NCBI GenBank assembly: GCA_964623515.1
Contig: CAZURV010000003.1
Location: 34,195 to 98,194, forward strand
Origin: RUG714 sp964623515
Lineage (GTDB): Bacteria > Bacillota > Clostridia > Oscillospirales > Acutalibacteraceae
Length of the DNA: 64,000 bases
Direction: 5' to 3'
Positions 16,866 to 26,311 of the stretch are shown piece after piece (the first letter of the stretch is position 1; the number at the start of each line of letters is the position of its first letter). The notes under the pieces are model-generated. The model made no database searches. It saw nothing but the letters and a program-made list of their open reading frames with translations, and had not been told where the DNA came from. The position numbers were made by a program, and so were the translations under genes.

Positions 16866-17035
16866 AGCTTACAATCTTTCTTTTTAGTTCTGATTCCGGG
16901 TTAAACTTTCTCAATTGAATATTTTTAGGTTTTGTTCGTATCTATTATTATATAAGCTTTATTATAAAAATCAAGTAATTTCATTGGCATGTGTGTTAAT
17001 TGTTGTACACTTCAGCGGGAAATTTATATATTAAC

Positions 17036-17064
17036 TTGACTAATATAATAAAATATTGTAAAAT
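17036..17064 (+). promoter_or_regulatory. Sigma-A promoter of rny
   Basis: TTGACT, a 17-base spacer, then TAAAAT. It lies about 240 bases before the rny start, so the mRNA has a long leader. The 436-base gap 16866-17301 between ymdB and rny otherwise holds only A/T-rich sequence and no gene I can support. Confidence 0.65.
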
Positions 17065-17301
17065 ATATACGAACTTGTGTGCTCAAATTGTGCAATGTTC
17101 ACAATCACGAATTTTTAACAGTTCCAACTGATTCTTTTCTGATGTTATTGCCGATTTTTTAACGAACAAAATCGGTACAGTAAAAGCACAACAAAGCGAA
17201 AACGCCGGTATTGTTTATTTAAACTTTTATTTTCGGGTCGTATTCGTTGTGCTGAGCCGTATAGGCTTAAACGAGAATTATGAAGAAGGAGGTGCTGCTC
17301 T

Positions 17302-18864
17302 ATGGATTTTGTAAGTTTGATAATCGGTCTGGCGATAGGTGCAGTTGTGTTCGGCACACTGTGTTTTGTTTTCGGAAGAGTTCTTCTGAAAAAAACAAGC
17401 AAAACCACAATCGGGAATGCCAATCTTGAAGCTGCCAATATAATCAATAATGCTATGGCCGAGGCTGAAACGAAGCGTAAAGAAACGCTTTTAGAGGCTA
17501 AAGATGAGATTCATCTGCTTCGTTCCGACGCTGATAAAGAAATCAGGGAAAGACGCAATGAAGTTCAAAAATCTGAAAGACGTCTGATTCAAAAAGAGGA
17601 AAATCTTGATAAAAAGATTGATAATATTGAGAAAAAAGACGGACTTCTTCAGGAAAAGCTGAAGAAAGCTGATAAAAAAATTGAAGAAATAGAGAGCATC
17701 AAGAAAAGCCAGTTTGAAATGCTTGAAAGAGTTTCGGGATACACAAAAGAACAGGCAAAACAGTATTTGCTTGACTCGCTTGACGAAGAACTTAATCACG
17801 AAAAAGCAGTTAAAATTATGGAGTATGAGCAGAGAACGAGGGAAGAGCAGGATAAGCTTGCCCGCGATATTCTCGGCAACGCCATTCAAAGATGCGCGGC
17901 AGACTATGTTGCGGAATCCACCATTACGGTTGTCAGCCTTCCAAATGACGAAATGAAAGGCAGAATCATCGGCAGAGAGGGAAGAAATATCAGAACGATA
18001 GAAACGATGACCGGCTGTGATTTGATTATTGATGACACTCCGGAAGCTATCACCCTTTCCTGTTTTGATCCCGTACGCAGGGAAAAGGCGCGGGTTGCGC
18101 TTGAAAAATTGATTTCCGATGGCAGGATACATCCCGCGCGAATCGAAGATATTGTTGAAAAAGCGAGCAGAGAAGTTGATCAAACCATCAAACAGGAGGG
18201 CGAAAAAGCCGTTCTTGATGCAGGAGTCGGAAATGTTCATCCGGAACTTGTAAAACTGCTTGGCAAACTGAAATACCGCACGAGCTACGGTCAGAACGTA
18301 CTGAAGCATTCTCTGGAAGTTTCCTATATTTCCGGGCTTCTTGCATCCGAACTCAATATGAGCAATCAGAGCATCAAGACGGCAAAGCGTGCAGGATTGC
18401 TTCACGATATAGGCAAGGCGCTCGACCATGAATTTGAGGGAACGCATATCGCGCTCGGCGTTGAGTACGCCAAAAGATATAAGGAAAGCGATGCAGTTGT
18501 GCATGCGATCGAAGCGCATCACGGAGATGTTGAAGCAAAAACCGTTATTGCATGTATTGTTAAAGCGGCGGATGCAGTCAGTGCGGCAAGACCGGGTGCA
18601 CGGCGTGAAAATATCCAGAATTATATCAAGAGGCTGGAACAACTGGAAGAAATCGCTTCGGGATTCAAGGGTGTTGAAACAAGCTATGCGATTCAGGCAG
18701 GCCGTGAAATCAGAATTATGGTTAAGCCCGAGGTTATAAATGACGAGGGCATGGCAACAGTCGCGCGTGAAATTGCGAAAAAGATAGAAGGCGAGTGCGA
18801 GTATCCCGGTCAGATCAAAGTGAATGTTATCAGGGAATCTCGCGCAACGGATTTTGCAAAATAA
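17302..18864 (+). CDS. rny: Ribonuclease Y
   Basis: Membrane-anchored endoribonuclease that starts bulk mRNA decay. 520 residues, the same as in Bacillus. In order: one N-terminal membrane helix (about 5-27), a long charged coiled coil (about 40-150, Lys/Glu-rich), a KH RNA-binding domain ('[19 protein letters not shown]'), and an HD domain with '[12 protein letters not shown]' and 'AIEAHHGD'. AAGGAGGTG sits 7 bases before the ATG. It ends at a strong terminator and is probably a single-gene transcript. Divergent ymdB keeps the known rny-ymdB link. Confidence 0.96.
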   Translation: MDFVSLIIGLAIGAVVFGTLCFVFGRVLLKKTSKTTIGNANLEAANIINNAMAEAETKRKETLLEAKDEIHLLRSDADKEIRERRNEVQKSERRLIQKEENLDKKIDNIEKKDGLLQEKLKKADKKIEEIESIKKSQFEMLERVSGYTKEQAKQYLLDSLDEELNHEKAVKIMEYEQRTREEQDKLARDILGNAIQRCAADYVAESTITVVSLPNDEMKGRIIGREGRNIRTIETMTGCDLIIDDTPEAITLSCFDPVRREKARVALEKLISDGRIHPARIEDIVEKASREVDQTIKQEGEKAVLDAGVGNVHPELVKLLGKLKYRTSYGQNVLKHSLEVSYISGLLASELNMSNQSIKTAKRAGLLHDIGKALDHEFEGTHIALGVEYAKRYKESDAVVHAIEAHHGDVEAKTVIACIVKAADAVSAARPGARRENIQNYIKRLEQLEEIASGFKGVETSYAIQAGREIRIMVKPEVINDEGMATVAREIAKKIEGECEYPGQIKVNVIRESRATDFAK

Positions 18865-18891
18865 AGCCGTATAGAATTCGGATTAAATTTG

Positions 18892-18929
18892 AAAGCACAG
18901 CAATACCTTAACGGTCGCTGTGCTTTTTT
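18892..18929 (+). terminator. Intrinsic terminator of rny
   Basis: AAAGCACAGC pairs with GCTGTGCTTT across a 15-base loop, then a T run. It closes the rny transcript 27 bases after the stop codon. Confidence 0.85.
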
Positions 18930-19044
18930 ATCACAATCTGTTTTACCTCTAAATTCATCTTGATTAAACGAAAACGAAATATTATAATAAAATTAAGAGA
19001 ATATACATGGAATCTGTTATAACAGTTGGGAAAGGTGATAGATT

Positions 19045-21546
19045 ATGGAGAAATTAAAGCGTGCTTTTTGTTATATATTGAGCACTGTTTTGCTGACGGG
19101 AATCATTCAGATTGCCGCTGTAAACGGTTTTGCCGAAACTTACGGTGATTTTACATATTCCGTTGAAGGCTCTTCCGCCGTAATCACAAAATATAATAAC
19201 ACAACGAATACGGGTTCCGTGAATATACCGTCGAAGATAGGATCATATACAGTTGTAACGATTGACAAAGTATGCTTTTCCGAGGCGAAAATATCATCCG
19301 TAAGCGTTCCGTCAACCGTAACGTTTATCGATGATCAGGCGTTTGTTAAATGCGTGAATCTTTCGTCGGTTTCCATCGGTTCGGGATTGAACAGGCTCGG
19401 TACAAACGTATTCAGCGGAACAACAAAGCTTTCCTCAATCAACGTTTCTTCTGAAAACAAATATTTTAAAGACATTAACGGCGTTTTGTACAACAAATCC
19501 GGCACAGTGATTTACGCATATCCGTCTGCAAAAAAAGATACAAGCTTTTTTGTGCCGGATACGGTTACATATGTGGAACATTATGCTTTTGACGGCGCGG
19601 ATAATCTTACTTCTCTGATTGTCGGCGCGGGATTTACGGACATTACAGAGCTGGCTTTTATCGGTGCTTCAAATATTAAAACGATTTCTCTTACGGGAAA
19701 AGTTACCAGGATAGGAGAAAACGCTTTTTCCAATATCAATGCGCTTCAGTCAATTAATTTACCCGATACGCTTACATATATCGGACCTAAAGCTTTTCAG
19801 GATGATTCGGCGCTTGAAAGTATTTTGATTCCCAAAAGCGTAACGTACATCGGCGTGGACGCATTTGAAGCGTGTGCGGATAATTTTCTTGTTTACTGTT
19901 ACAGTGGTTCATACGCCGTAACATACTGCGAAAGTCATAATATTGAATATGAGCTTGTGGACAGTATGCTCCAGTCGATTTCTGTGGCCTCGCTTCCGTC
20001 AAAAACGCGCTACTGTCAGGGTGAAACGCTTGAAACTTCCGGACTGGTAATCACTGCCTTGTACAGCAGTGGTATTACTGCAACGGTAACCGGATATACG
20101 GTTTCGGAATTTGAAAGTGAAACGCTCGGCGTAAAAACCGTAACGGTTTCCTTTACAGATAATAATGTTACAAAAACAACTTCGTTTGAAGTAACCGTCG
20201 GCGATCATATCTGGGACGAGGGAACAGCGGTTGTCCCCGCTACATGCACAGATGCGGGAGAATATCTTTACAAGTGTACAATCTGCGCGGCCGAAAAGGA
20301 AGAAACCGTTGAAGCTTTAGGGCATAACCCTGCGGATATTGTTTATGATGAACCAACTTGCGAAACAAGCGGAGTAAAAGATATCGTTTGTAGCCGATGC
20401 AATGAAATTATTGAAACGGATGTTGTTATTCCGCCTTTGGGACATATTTGTGAGGACGGAAGCTATACAGAATATAAAGAAGCAACTTGTACCGAATCCG
20501 GCAGAAAAGCCGGCGTGTGCACACGGTGTGGGCAAAGTTTTGATGACATCATCGCTCCTCTCGGCCATAACTATCAAGAAACAGTTATAAATCCGGGCTG
20601 TGATAGTTGCGGTGCGGTTATTACGGCGTGCACCAGATGCGGAGACGCAAAAAGCGCGGTTATAACGCCTGCAAAAGGGCATGATTATACAACGTCTGTT
20701 AAGCAGGCAACCTGTACTGAAAACGGATATACAACGCATACCTGCAAAAACTGCGGACACACATATATATCTGATTATGTGAAAGCAAAAGGGCACGTTT
20801 ATATCGTAAAATCGAAAGCGGCGACATGCACCGATTACGGTTATACTTATAAAGAATGCACCGAGTGCGGAGAAAGCGGATATACGGAGTTCTTTAATCC
20901 GAAAGGACACAATTTTTCCTCTGTGAAAAAAGCTGCAACTTCAACGGATTTCGGCTACACAAAGCACACATGCTCAGCCTGTAAACTCGTTTATTATACG
21001 GATTTGGTAAAAGCAACGGGACCGTCAAGCGTTACAATCAGCGTATCGAGTACCGTTCAGGTAGGCAAAACCTGTAAAATCACCGCAAGCCTTAAACCGA
21101 ACGGCATCGTAGATCGAGTAACATATAAATCATCAAATACAGCCGTGGCAACGGTGTCCTCAACAGGTGTTGTTACGGGCAAAAAAGCGGGAACAGTAAC
21201 GATTACCGCCACTGTATCGAACGGGAAAAAAACCACAAAAAAAATAACGGTTAAAACACCGACGCCCACGCTCGGTAGCCTTCAGTCGGTAGCCAAAAAG
21301 CGGCTGAAAATAAATTGGAGCAAGGTAAGCTATGCGAGCGGATATGTTGTGCAATACTGCACAAGGAAAGATTTTAAATCCGGTGTTGTTGCTTACGGCG
21401 CAAAGAAGAACACCATTACTTCGGTAACATACCGCAACTTGAAATCCGGCAAAACATATTATGTAAGAGTGTGTGCTTACAGGCTGATAAACGGCAAACG
21501 CAGTTACAGCAGTTGGTCGTCCGTAAAATCAATCAAAATCAAATAG
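19045..21546 (+). CDS. BspA-like leucine-rich repeat surface protein with Ig-like and cysteine-pair repeats
   Basis: Secreted protein of 833 residues. After a signal peptide (cleavage near 'GFAET') come BspA/LRR_5 repeats to about residue 305, a bacterial Ig-like (Big_3) domain ('TRYCQGETLETSGLVITALY'), then seven repeats of about 43 residues each with a lone Cys near 'TCT-x-x-G' and a CxxC pair before 'GH' (six with full cysteines; the last loses the first one), a Big_2 domain ('SSNTAVATVSSTGVVTGKKAGTVTI') and a final fibronectin-III-like domain ('KRLKINWSKVSYASGYVVQY'). No sortase motif or membrane anchor at the end. Similar proteins are thought to act in adhesion or matrix binding. It lies between two terminators and a T-box, so is likely monocistronic. 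Confidence 0.85.
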   Translation: MEKLKRAFCYILSTVLLTGIIQIAAVNGFAETYGDFTYSVEGSSAVITKYNNTTNTGSVNIPSKIGSYTVVTIDKVCFSEAKISSVSVPSTVTFIDDQAFVKCVNLSSVSIGSGLNRLGTNVFSGTTKLSSINVSSENKYFKDINGVLYNKSGTVIYAYPSAKKDTSFFVPDTVTYVEHYAFDGADNLTSLIVGAGFTDITELAFIGASNIKTISLTGKVTRIGENAFSNINALQSINLPDTLTYIGPKAFQDDSALESILIPKSVTYIGVDAFEACADNFLVYCYSGSYAVTYCESHNIEYELVDSMLQSISVASLPSKTRYCQGETLETSGLVITALYSSGITATVTGYTVSEFESETLGVKTVTVSFTDNNVTKTTSFEVTVGDHIWDEGTAVVPATCTDAGEYLYKCTICAAEKEETVEALGHNPADIVYDEPTCETSGVKDIVCSRCNEIIETDVVIPPLGHICEDGSYTEYKEATCTESGRKAGVCTRCGQSFDDIIAPLGHNYQETVINPGCDSCGAVITACTRCGDAKSAVITPAKGHDYTTSVKQATCTENGYTTHTCKNCGHTYISDYVKAKGHVYIVKSKAATCTDYGYTYKECTECGESGYTEFFNPKGHNFSSVKKAATSTDFGYTKHTCSACKLVYYTDLVKATGPSSVTISVSSTVQVGKTCKITASLKPNGIVDRVTYKSSNTAVATVSSTGVVTGKKAGTVTITATVSNGKKTTKKITVKTPTPTLGSLQSVAKKRLKINWSKVSYASGYVVQYCTRKDFKSGVVAYGAKKNTITSVTYRNLKSGKTYYVRVCAYRLINGKRSYSSWSSVKSIKIK

Positions 21547-21591
21547 TTCCAAAGTACACAGAAAAATCAAATCCGGCTGAGATTTACAGGC

Positions 21592-21620
21592 TTGACAGAT
21601 TGGATTTTTGGTGATAATAT
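21592..21620 (+). promoter_or_regulatory. Sigma-A promoter of the thrS T-box leader
   Basis: TTGACA, a 17-base spacer and TAATAT. Transcription should start near 21627, just before the T-box. Confidence 0.75.
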
Positions 21621-21630
21621 TCAAGTAAAT

Positions 21631-21862
21631 CAAAAAGCGTTGATGAGGAATCGCTTTTGGCAAACTGCTTTCCAGAGAATGTCTGCCCGGCTGAAACAGG
21701 CATAAGCACGGCTGAAAGAGTACCACCTCGGAGCGGTCGTGAAAAAGCGGCACGGAAGCCTCCGTTACAGGGCGCATAAGAGCGGCAGATTTTCTGCAAT
21801 TTGGGTGGAACCGTGGAGTTGAACTTCATCCCATATCCGTATTCGCGGATATGGGATTTTTT
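21631..21862 (+). ncRNA. T-box leader of thrS
   Basis: A tRNA-sensing riboswitch that lets thrS be read when tRNA-Thr is uncharged. The T-box sequence GGGTGGAACCGTGG lies at 21803-21816. Stem I holds the AGAGAA motif and a candidate specifier codon ACC (Thr) at 21722-21724 followed by the expected 'ACCTCGGAG'. A terminator stem CCCATATCCG / CGGATATGGG followed by TTTTTT closes the leader at 21862. The match of an ACC specifier to the thrS gene downstream makes the assignment firm. Confidence 0.93.
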
Positions 21863-21919
21863 ATTGGTTAAATAAAATAGTAAGTTCGGCGAGGTTCTTA
21901 GATGGACAAGGAGGTAATT

Positions 21920-23860
21920 ATGGTTAAGGTAACTTTAAAGGGTGGAGTTGTTAATGAATATGATAACGGCATTACACCGCTGGAAATTGCAAAATCAATA
22001 GGTATGGGGTTGTATAAGGCCGTATGTGCGGCAAATATTGATGGTGAAAACTGCGATTTGCGCACGCCGATTCATCAGGACTGCACACTCAATTTGCTGA
22101 CGTTTGATGAGGAATTCGGTAAATATACGTTCAGGCATACAGCTTCGCATGTTATGGCGCAAGCGGTGAAAAGGCTGTGGCCTGACGCGAAGCTGGCCAT
22201 CGGTCCGGCTATTGACAACGGATTTTATTATGATTTTGATTTGGAGCACAACTTTACGCCGGACGATCTTGAAGCGATAGAACAAGAAATGAAAAAAATC
22301 GTTAAAGAGGCTTTGCCTCTTGTGTATTTCGAAATGACTCCGGATGAAGCGATAAAATACTACGAGGAAAAAGGTGAAGTTTATAAAGTTGAGCTTGTTA
22401 AAGAGCATGCCGATAAGGGAGAAAACATCAGCTTTTACAGGCAGGGGGAATTTACGGAACTCTGTGCAGGGCCGCACATTCCCGATACTTCGAGAATCAA
22501 GGCTTTTAAACTTACCTCTGCAACCGGTGCATACTGGCGCGGCGATGAGAAGAATAAAATGCTTCAGCGCATTTACGGAACTGCGTTTACAAGAAAATCT
22601 GATTTAGAGGAATATCTGAACCAAATGGAGGAAGCGAAAAAGAGAGATCACAATAAACTCGGACGGGAACTTGAATTTTTCACAACCTGTGATTATATAG
22701 GGCAGGGGTTGCCGATTCTCCTGCCGAAAGGAGCAAGAGTAATTCAGATTCTTCAAAGATTCGTGGAAGATGAGGAACAGAAACGAGGCTGGTTGCTTAC
22801 AAAAACACCGTATATGGCGAAATCGGATCTTTATAAAATTTCCGGGCACTGGGATCATTACAGGGACAGTATGTTTGTTCTCGGGGACGAGGAGAAAGGC
22901 GATGAGGTTTTTGCTCTGCGTCCGATGACATGTCCGTTCCAGTATCAGGCGTATCTCAACAGAGGCAGGTCATACAGGGATTTGCCGCTGAGATATAATG
23001 AAACTTCAACTCTGTTTCGAAACGAGGCTTCGGGAGAAATGCACGGTCTTATCCGCGTCCGTCAGTTTACGATTTCTGAAGGACATTTAATGTGTACACC
23101 CGAACAGCTTGAGGACGAATTCAGAAACTGTCTGGAGCTTACAATCTATATGCTTAAAACCATAGGGCTTTATGAAGACGTTTCGTATCGTTTTTCGCAA
23201 TGGGATCCCGAAAACAGGGACAAATACATCGGTACGGAGGAGCAGTGGAATGAAGCGCAGGGCGTAATGAAAAATATTCTCGATGATATAGGGCTTGATT
23301 ATAAAATCGGTATCGGGGAAGCGGCGTTTTACGGACCTAAGCTTGATATACAGATTAAAAATGTTTTCGGAAAGGAAGATACGCTTGTTACCATTCAGAT
23401 TGATCAGATGCTTGCGGAAAAATTCGGCATGGAATATGTGGATAGAGACGGTGTAAAGAAAAATCCGTATATCATTCACCGTACTTCAATCGGATGCTAT
23501 GAAAGAACCCTTGCTCTTCTCATAGAAAAATATGCGGGTGCTCTTCCTGTTTGGCTTGCGCCGGAGCAGGTAAGGGTTCTGCCGATTGCAGATCGGCATC
23601 ACGATTATGCATATGATGTTAAGAACAAGCTTGCATCTTGCGGTATCCGCTGTGAGGTAGACGCAAGAAGCGAAAAAATCGGATATAAAATCCGTGAAGC
23701 ACAGCTTGAAAAAGTTCCCTATATGCTTATTGTGGGCGATAAAGATGTTGAAGGGGCAACTGTTTCCGTGCGTTCCAGAAAAAACGGGGATGAAGGCGCG
23801 GTAATTCTTGATGAATTTATTGAAAAAATTAAATATGAGACGGACGAAAAAGTATTATAA
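21920..23860 (+). CDS. thrS: Threonyl-tRNA synthetase
   Basis: Charges tRNA-Thr. Start chosen at 21920 since AAGGAGGT is just upstream; an ATG at 21902 lacks an RBS. 646 residues with an N-terminal TGS domain ('MVKVTLKGGVVNEYDNGIT'), the editing/SAD domain with 'HTASHVMAQA', the class II core with 'MTCPFQYQAY' (zinc Cys), motif 2 'TSTLFRNEASGEMHGL', 'FTISEGH', motif 3 'HRTSIGCYERTLALLIE', and a C-terminal anticodon-binding domain. The core wording ('MTCPFQ', 'RNEASGEMHGLIRVRQFTI') is the variant common in Clostridia rather than the E. coli form. T-box regulated. The stop codon touches the start of a dispersed repeat. Confidence 0.96.
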   Translation: MVKVTLKGGVVNEYDNGITPLEIAKSIGMGLYKAVCAANIDGENCDLRTPIHQDCTLNLLTFDEEFGKYTFRHTASHVMAQAVKRLWPDAKLAIGPAIDNGFYYDFDLEHNFTPDDLEAIEQEMKKIVKEALPLVYFEMTPDEAIKYYEEKGEVYKVELVKEHADKGENISFYRQGEFTELCAGPHIPDTSRIKAFKLTSATGAYWRGDEKNKMLQRIYGTAFTRKSDLEEYLNQMEEAKKRDHNKLGRELEFFTTCDYIGQGLPILLPKGARVIQILQRFVEDEEQKRGWLLTKTPYMAKSDLYKISGHWDHYRDSMFVLGDEEKGDEVFALRPMTCPFQYQAYLNRGRSYRDLPLRYNETSTLFRNEASGEMHGLIRVRQFTISEGHLMCTPEQLEDEFRNCLELTIYMLKTIGLYEDVSYRFSQWDPENRDKYIGTEEQWNEAQGVMKNILDDIGLDYKIGIGEAAFYGPKLDIQIKNVFGKEDTLVTIQIDQMLAEKFGMEYVDRDGVKKNPYIIHRTSIGCYERTLALLIEKYAGALPVWLAPEQVRVLPIADRHHDYAYDVKNKLASCGIRCEVDARSEKIGYKIREAQLEKVPYMLIVGDKDVEGATVSVRSRKNGDEGAVILDEFIEKIKYETDEKVL

Positions 23861-24029
23861 CCTATTCGCCGATGTCCCCGCCTCTTAGGCGGCAGGGTCC
23901 GTTTCAGAATTTCAGCGGGAGTGATAATCTCCCACTGCGACCCTGAGGAGCGAACGCTCCCTGCGCAGGTTGCAATCGTTCACAAGCCCCGTTTCAAGAG
24001 AGCTTGATGGAGCAGTGCTCCGATTTAAA
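23861..24029 (+). repeat. Hairpin-rich dispersed repeat, copy 2
   Basis: A 169-bp copy that starts right at the thrS stop codon; the TATAA that precedes CCTATTCGCCGATG in other copies overlaps the stop. It ends in GCTCCGATTTAAA. Same orientation as copies 3 and 4, opposite to copy 1. It keeps stems CCGCC-TCTTA-GGCGG, GGGAG/CTCCC, GGAGCGAACGCTCC and the palindrome CCTGCGCAGG. Three bases after its end a promoter for the next gene begins. Confidence 0.92.
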
Positions 24030-24031
24030 GG

Positions 24032-24089
24032 TTGAAACTGCAGAAAAAATAGTGTAAACTATTATGTATAGTATTTATAGTGTTTATAG
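24032..24089 (+). promoter_or_regulatory. Sigma-A-like promoter and direct repeats before the Fe-alcohol dehydrogenase gene
   Basis: TTGAAA, 17 bases, TAAACT at 24032-24060, directly beside the end of repeat copy 2. Downstream, AGTATTTAT and AGTGTTTAT form a tandem 9-base direct repeat within a TATAG-rich stretch, a possible operator in the 5' leader. Confidence 0.5.
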
Positions 24090-24113
24090 GTTTAAACCGG
24101 ATAGGAGATAATT

Positions 24114-25322
24114 ATGAGTATGAATCCTTTAAATAAGGCTTATTGCAGAACGTATCAGGGAGTAATGCGCCTTATCGTCAATCACGTTATGCCTTGGCAT
24201 GAACCCAAACTTCTTACCGGGGCGGGTGCGGTTAAGAAGCTTGCCGCCTGCATTAAGGGAAAAGGCTTCAGCAAACCGCTTATTGTTACAGACCCGGGTC
24301 TTATGAAACTGAATCTGCTTGAGGCTCTGTTTCAGAGTATAGAGGCAGAGGGATACAGTTATGCGCTGTATTCCGATGTTGTGCCGAATCCTACGATTGA
24401 GAATATAGAAGCGGCATATAAGGTTTATACGGATAATCACTGTGACTGCATTATTGCTTTCGGCGGCGGTTCTTCCATGGACTGCGCGAAAATTTGTGCG
24501 GCAAAAGTTGCGCATCCGAACAAGGACATTGAAAAAATGCGCGGCGTGCTGAAAGTCGGCAGAGGACTTCCGGTTATATTTGCCGTTCCTACAACTGCCG
24601 GTACAGGCTCGGAAACAACGATTGCGGCTGTTATAACGGGTCAAAATCACACGAAGCTTACGATTATGGATCCCTCAATCCGTCCGCCTTATGCGGTTCT
24701 CGATCCGGAGCTTACCGTTGGGCTTCCTCCGTTTATTACGGCGCCCACAGGTCTTGACGCTCTCACGCATGCGGTTGAGGCATACATAGGGCACAGCAAC
24801 ACTGCAAATACAAGCAAAAGGGCACGGCAGGCTGTGAATATGATTTATAAGTGGCTTCCGGTTGTTTATAAAGACGGCGGCAATCTGGAGGCAAGGAATC
24901 AAATGCTTTTGGCTTCGTATTATGCAGGCGTGGCGTTCACGCAGGCTTATGTCGGGTACGTTCATGCCATTGCCCATGCGATAGGCGGTATGTACGGTAT
25001 TGCGCACGGTTCTGCTTGTGCAACAGTACTTCCCGTTATGCTTGAATATTTTGGCGAGAGCTGTTATGACGCGCTTGCAGATCTTGCAGATGAAGCGGGA
25101 GTAGGCGGAAATACTACGGAGGAAAAAGCAAAGAACTTTATTGAATCTATCCGTAAGCTGAATGCCGATATGGGCATCCCCGCTAAATTTGATAAGCTTG
25201 AGGAAAAGGATTTTGACGAGCTTATCAGCCGTATCATCAAAGAGGGCAATCCTCTTTATCCTGTTCCGAAAGAGATGGACGCGGAAGACTGCCGTGAAAT
25301 TCTTAAATCACTTATGGCATAA
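24114..25322 (+). CDS. Iron-containing alcohol dehydrogenase
   Basis: NAD(P)-dependent, metal-using alcohol dehydrogenase of the Fe-ADH family, 402 residues. The nucleotide site is 'IIAFGGGSSMDCAK', the family signature is 'PTTAGTGSETT', and the metal ligands are in 'LTHAVEAYIGHS' and 'HAIAHAIGGMYGIAHGSA'. It may reduce aldehydes in fermentation or act on a diol; the exact substrate cannot be told. AGGAGA precedes the ATG by 6 bases. Its own promoter and terminator make it a single-gene unit. Confidence 0.9.
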   Translation: MSMNPLNKAYCRTYQGVMRLIVNHVMPWHEPKLLTGAGAVKKLAACIKGKGFSKPLIVTDPGLMKLNLLEALFQSIEAEGYSYALYSDVVPNPTIENIEAAYKVYTDNHCDCIIAFGGGSSMDCAKICAAKVAHPNKDIEKMRGVLKVGRGLPVIFAVPTTAGTGSETTIAAVITGQNHTKLTIMDPSIRPPYAVLDPELTVGLPPFITAPTGLDALTHAVEAYIGHSNTANTSKRARQAVNMIYKWLPVVYKDGGNLEARNQMLLASYYAGVAFTQAYVGYVHAIAHAIGGMYGIAHGSACATVLPVMLEYFGESCYDALADLADEAGVGGNTTEEKAKNFIESIRKLNADMGIPAKFDKLEEKDFDELISRIIKEGNPLYPVPKEMDAEDCREILKSLMA

Positions 25323-25339
25323 AAACACAATGTATTTCA

Positions 25340-25366
25340 GGGGCGGTTTAACCGCCCCATTCGTTT
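25340..25366 (+). terminator. Terminator of the Fe-alcohol dehydrogenase gene
   Basis: Perfect stem GGGGCGGTT / AACCGCCCC, 18 bases after the stop codon, with a T-rich tail. Confidence 0.75.
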
Positions 25367-25441
25367 ATTTTTAACGTATTTAACTTAACCCTTGATTTAA
25401 ACTGACATTTGAATAACATTGAAAAGGCGATAAATAATATT

Positions 25442-26233
25442 ATGGAAATGAAAATAAAAGGCGTTGCCAATATAAGAGATTTCGGAGGATATGAAACTGC
25501 GGACGGCAGGAAAATTAAAAGCAGGTCGATTATAAGAAGCGGAAGCCTTGCCAAAATAAAAAAATCCGGAATCAAAAAACTTGTTTATGATTATAATCTG
25601 AAAACAATCATTGATTTGCGTACCGATACCGAGGTCAAGGATAAACCGTTTCCCGACATGGCAGGCGTTACATATCTGCACCATTCGGTTGTTTCGGAGG
25701 AAAGCATCGGCGTTACAAGGGATTCGGCTTCTATGCACGCCCTTGTTGATAAGGTTATGAAAGATAACATAAGCGGCGATGAATTTATGCGGAAGATTTA
25801 TTCTGATATTGTGAATGATAAAACCGCTATGGCGCATTACCGTGAATTTCTTGAAAAGGTTCTTGCCTGCGATGGCGCTGTTCTTTTTAATTGTTCGCAG
25901 GGGAAAGACAGAACGGGGCTCGGAGCCGTGCTTATTCTTTCCGTTCTGGGAGTCCCCGAACAGACAATTTTGGAGGATTATTATCTTACTGAAAAAAATA
26001 TGAAAAGCCGTAAAAAACTGATTCGACTTGCACTGAAATTAAAAAAAGCCGATCCTTTCCTGATTGATTTTATGGACGGCGTTATGAGCGCTAAAAAAGA
26101 TTATATAGAGCCTGTTTTTGCCGAAATAAAGGAGAAATACGGTTCTATGGAGAATTTTATCCGCGAAGCGGTCGGCTTTTCAGATGAAAACGTTAAAAAA
26201 TTCAGAGAAAAATATCTTACAATCAAGGCTTAA
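25442..26233 (+). CDS. Tyrosine/serine protein phosphatase (Y_phosphatase3 type)
   Basis: A phosphatase of about 263 residues with the CX5R signature 'NCSQGKDRTG', the catalytic Cys and Arg in place, and the family's N-terminal 'VANIRDFGGYETADGR' and 'IDLRTDTE' motifs. Relatives hydrolyse phosphotyrosine or phosphoinositides. The start is uncertain: ATG 25442 is used, but no RBS is well spaced; a TTG at 25409 is in frame. It lies between two terminators, so its promoter must be in the short gap upstream. Confidence 0.82.
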   Translation: MEMKIKGVANIRDFGGYETADGRKIKSRSIIRSGSLAKIKKSGIKKLVYDYNLKTIIDLRTDTEVKDKPFPDMAGVTYLHHSVVSEESIGVTRDSASMHALVDKVMKDNISGDEFMRKIYSDIVNDKTAMAHYREFLEKVLACDGAVLFNCSQGKDRTGLGAVLILSVLGVPEQTILEDYYLTEKNMKSRKKLIRLALKLKKADPFLIDFMDGVMSAKKDYIEPVFAEIKEKYGSMENFIREAVGFSDENVKKFREKYLTIKA

Positions 26234-26254
26234 ACCAGATAGGGATAAAATAAT

Positions 26255-26282
26255 CCGAACGGTTTTATGCCGTTTGGTTTTG
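26255..26282 (+). terminator. Short hairpin terminator after the phosphatase gene
   Basis: CCGAACGG pairs with CCGTTTGG (one G-U pair) over a 7-base loop, followed by TTTTG. Confidence 0.55.
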
Positions 26283-26311
26283 CCATAATAAATATACAGG
26301 AGCGATGTGTT

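Noticed and set aside
17491..18642. A 383-residue antisense reading frame across rny
   Set aside because: Runs opposite to a certain gene, with Phe/Cys-rich composition typical of a shadow frame; no RBS or family motif.
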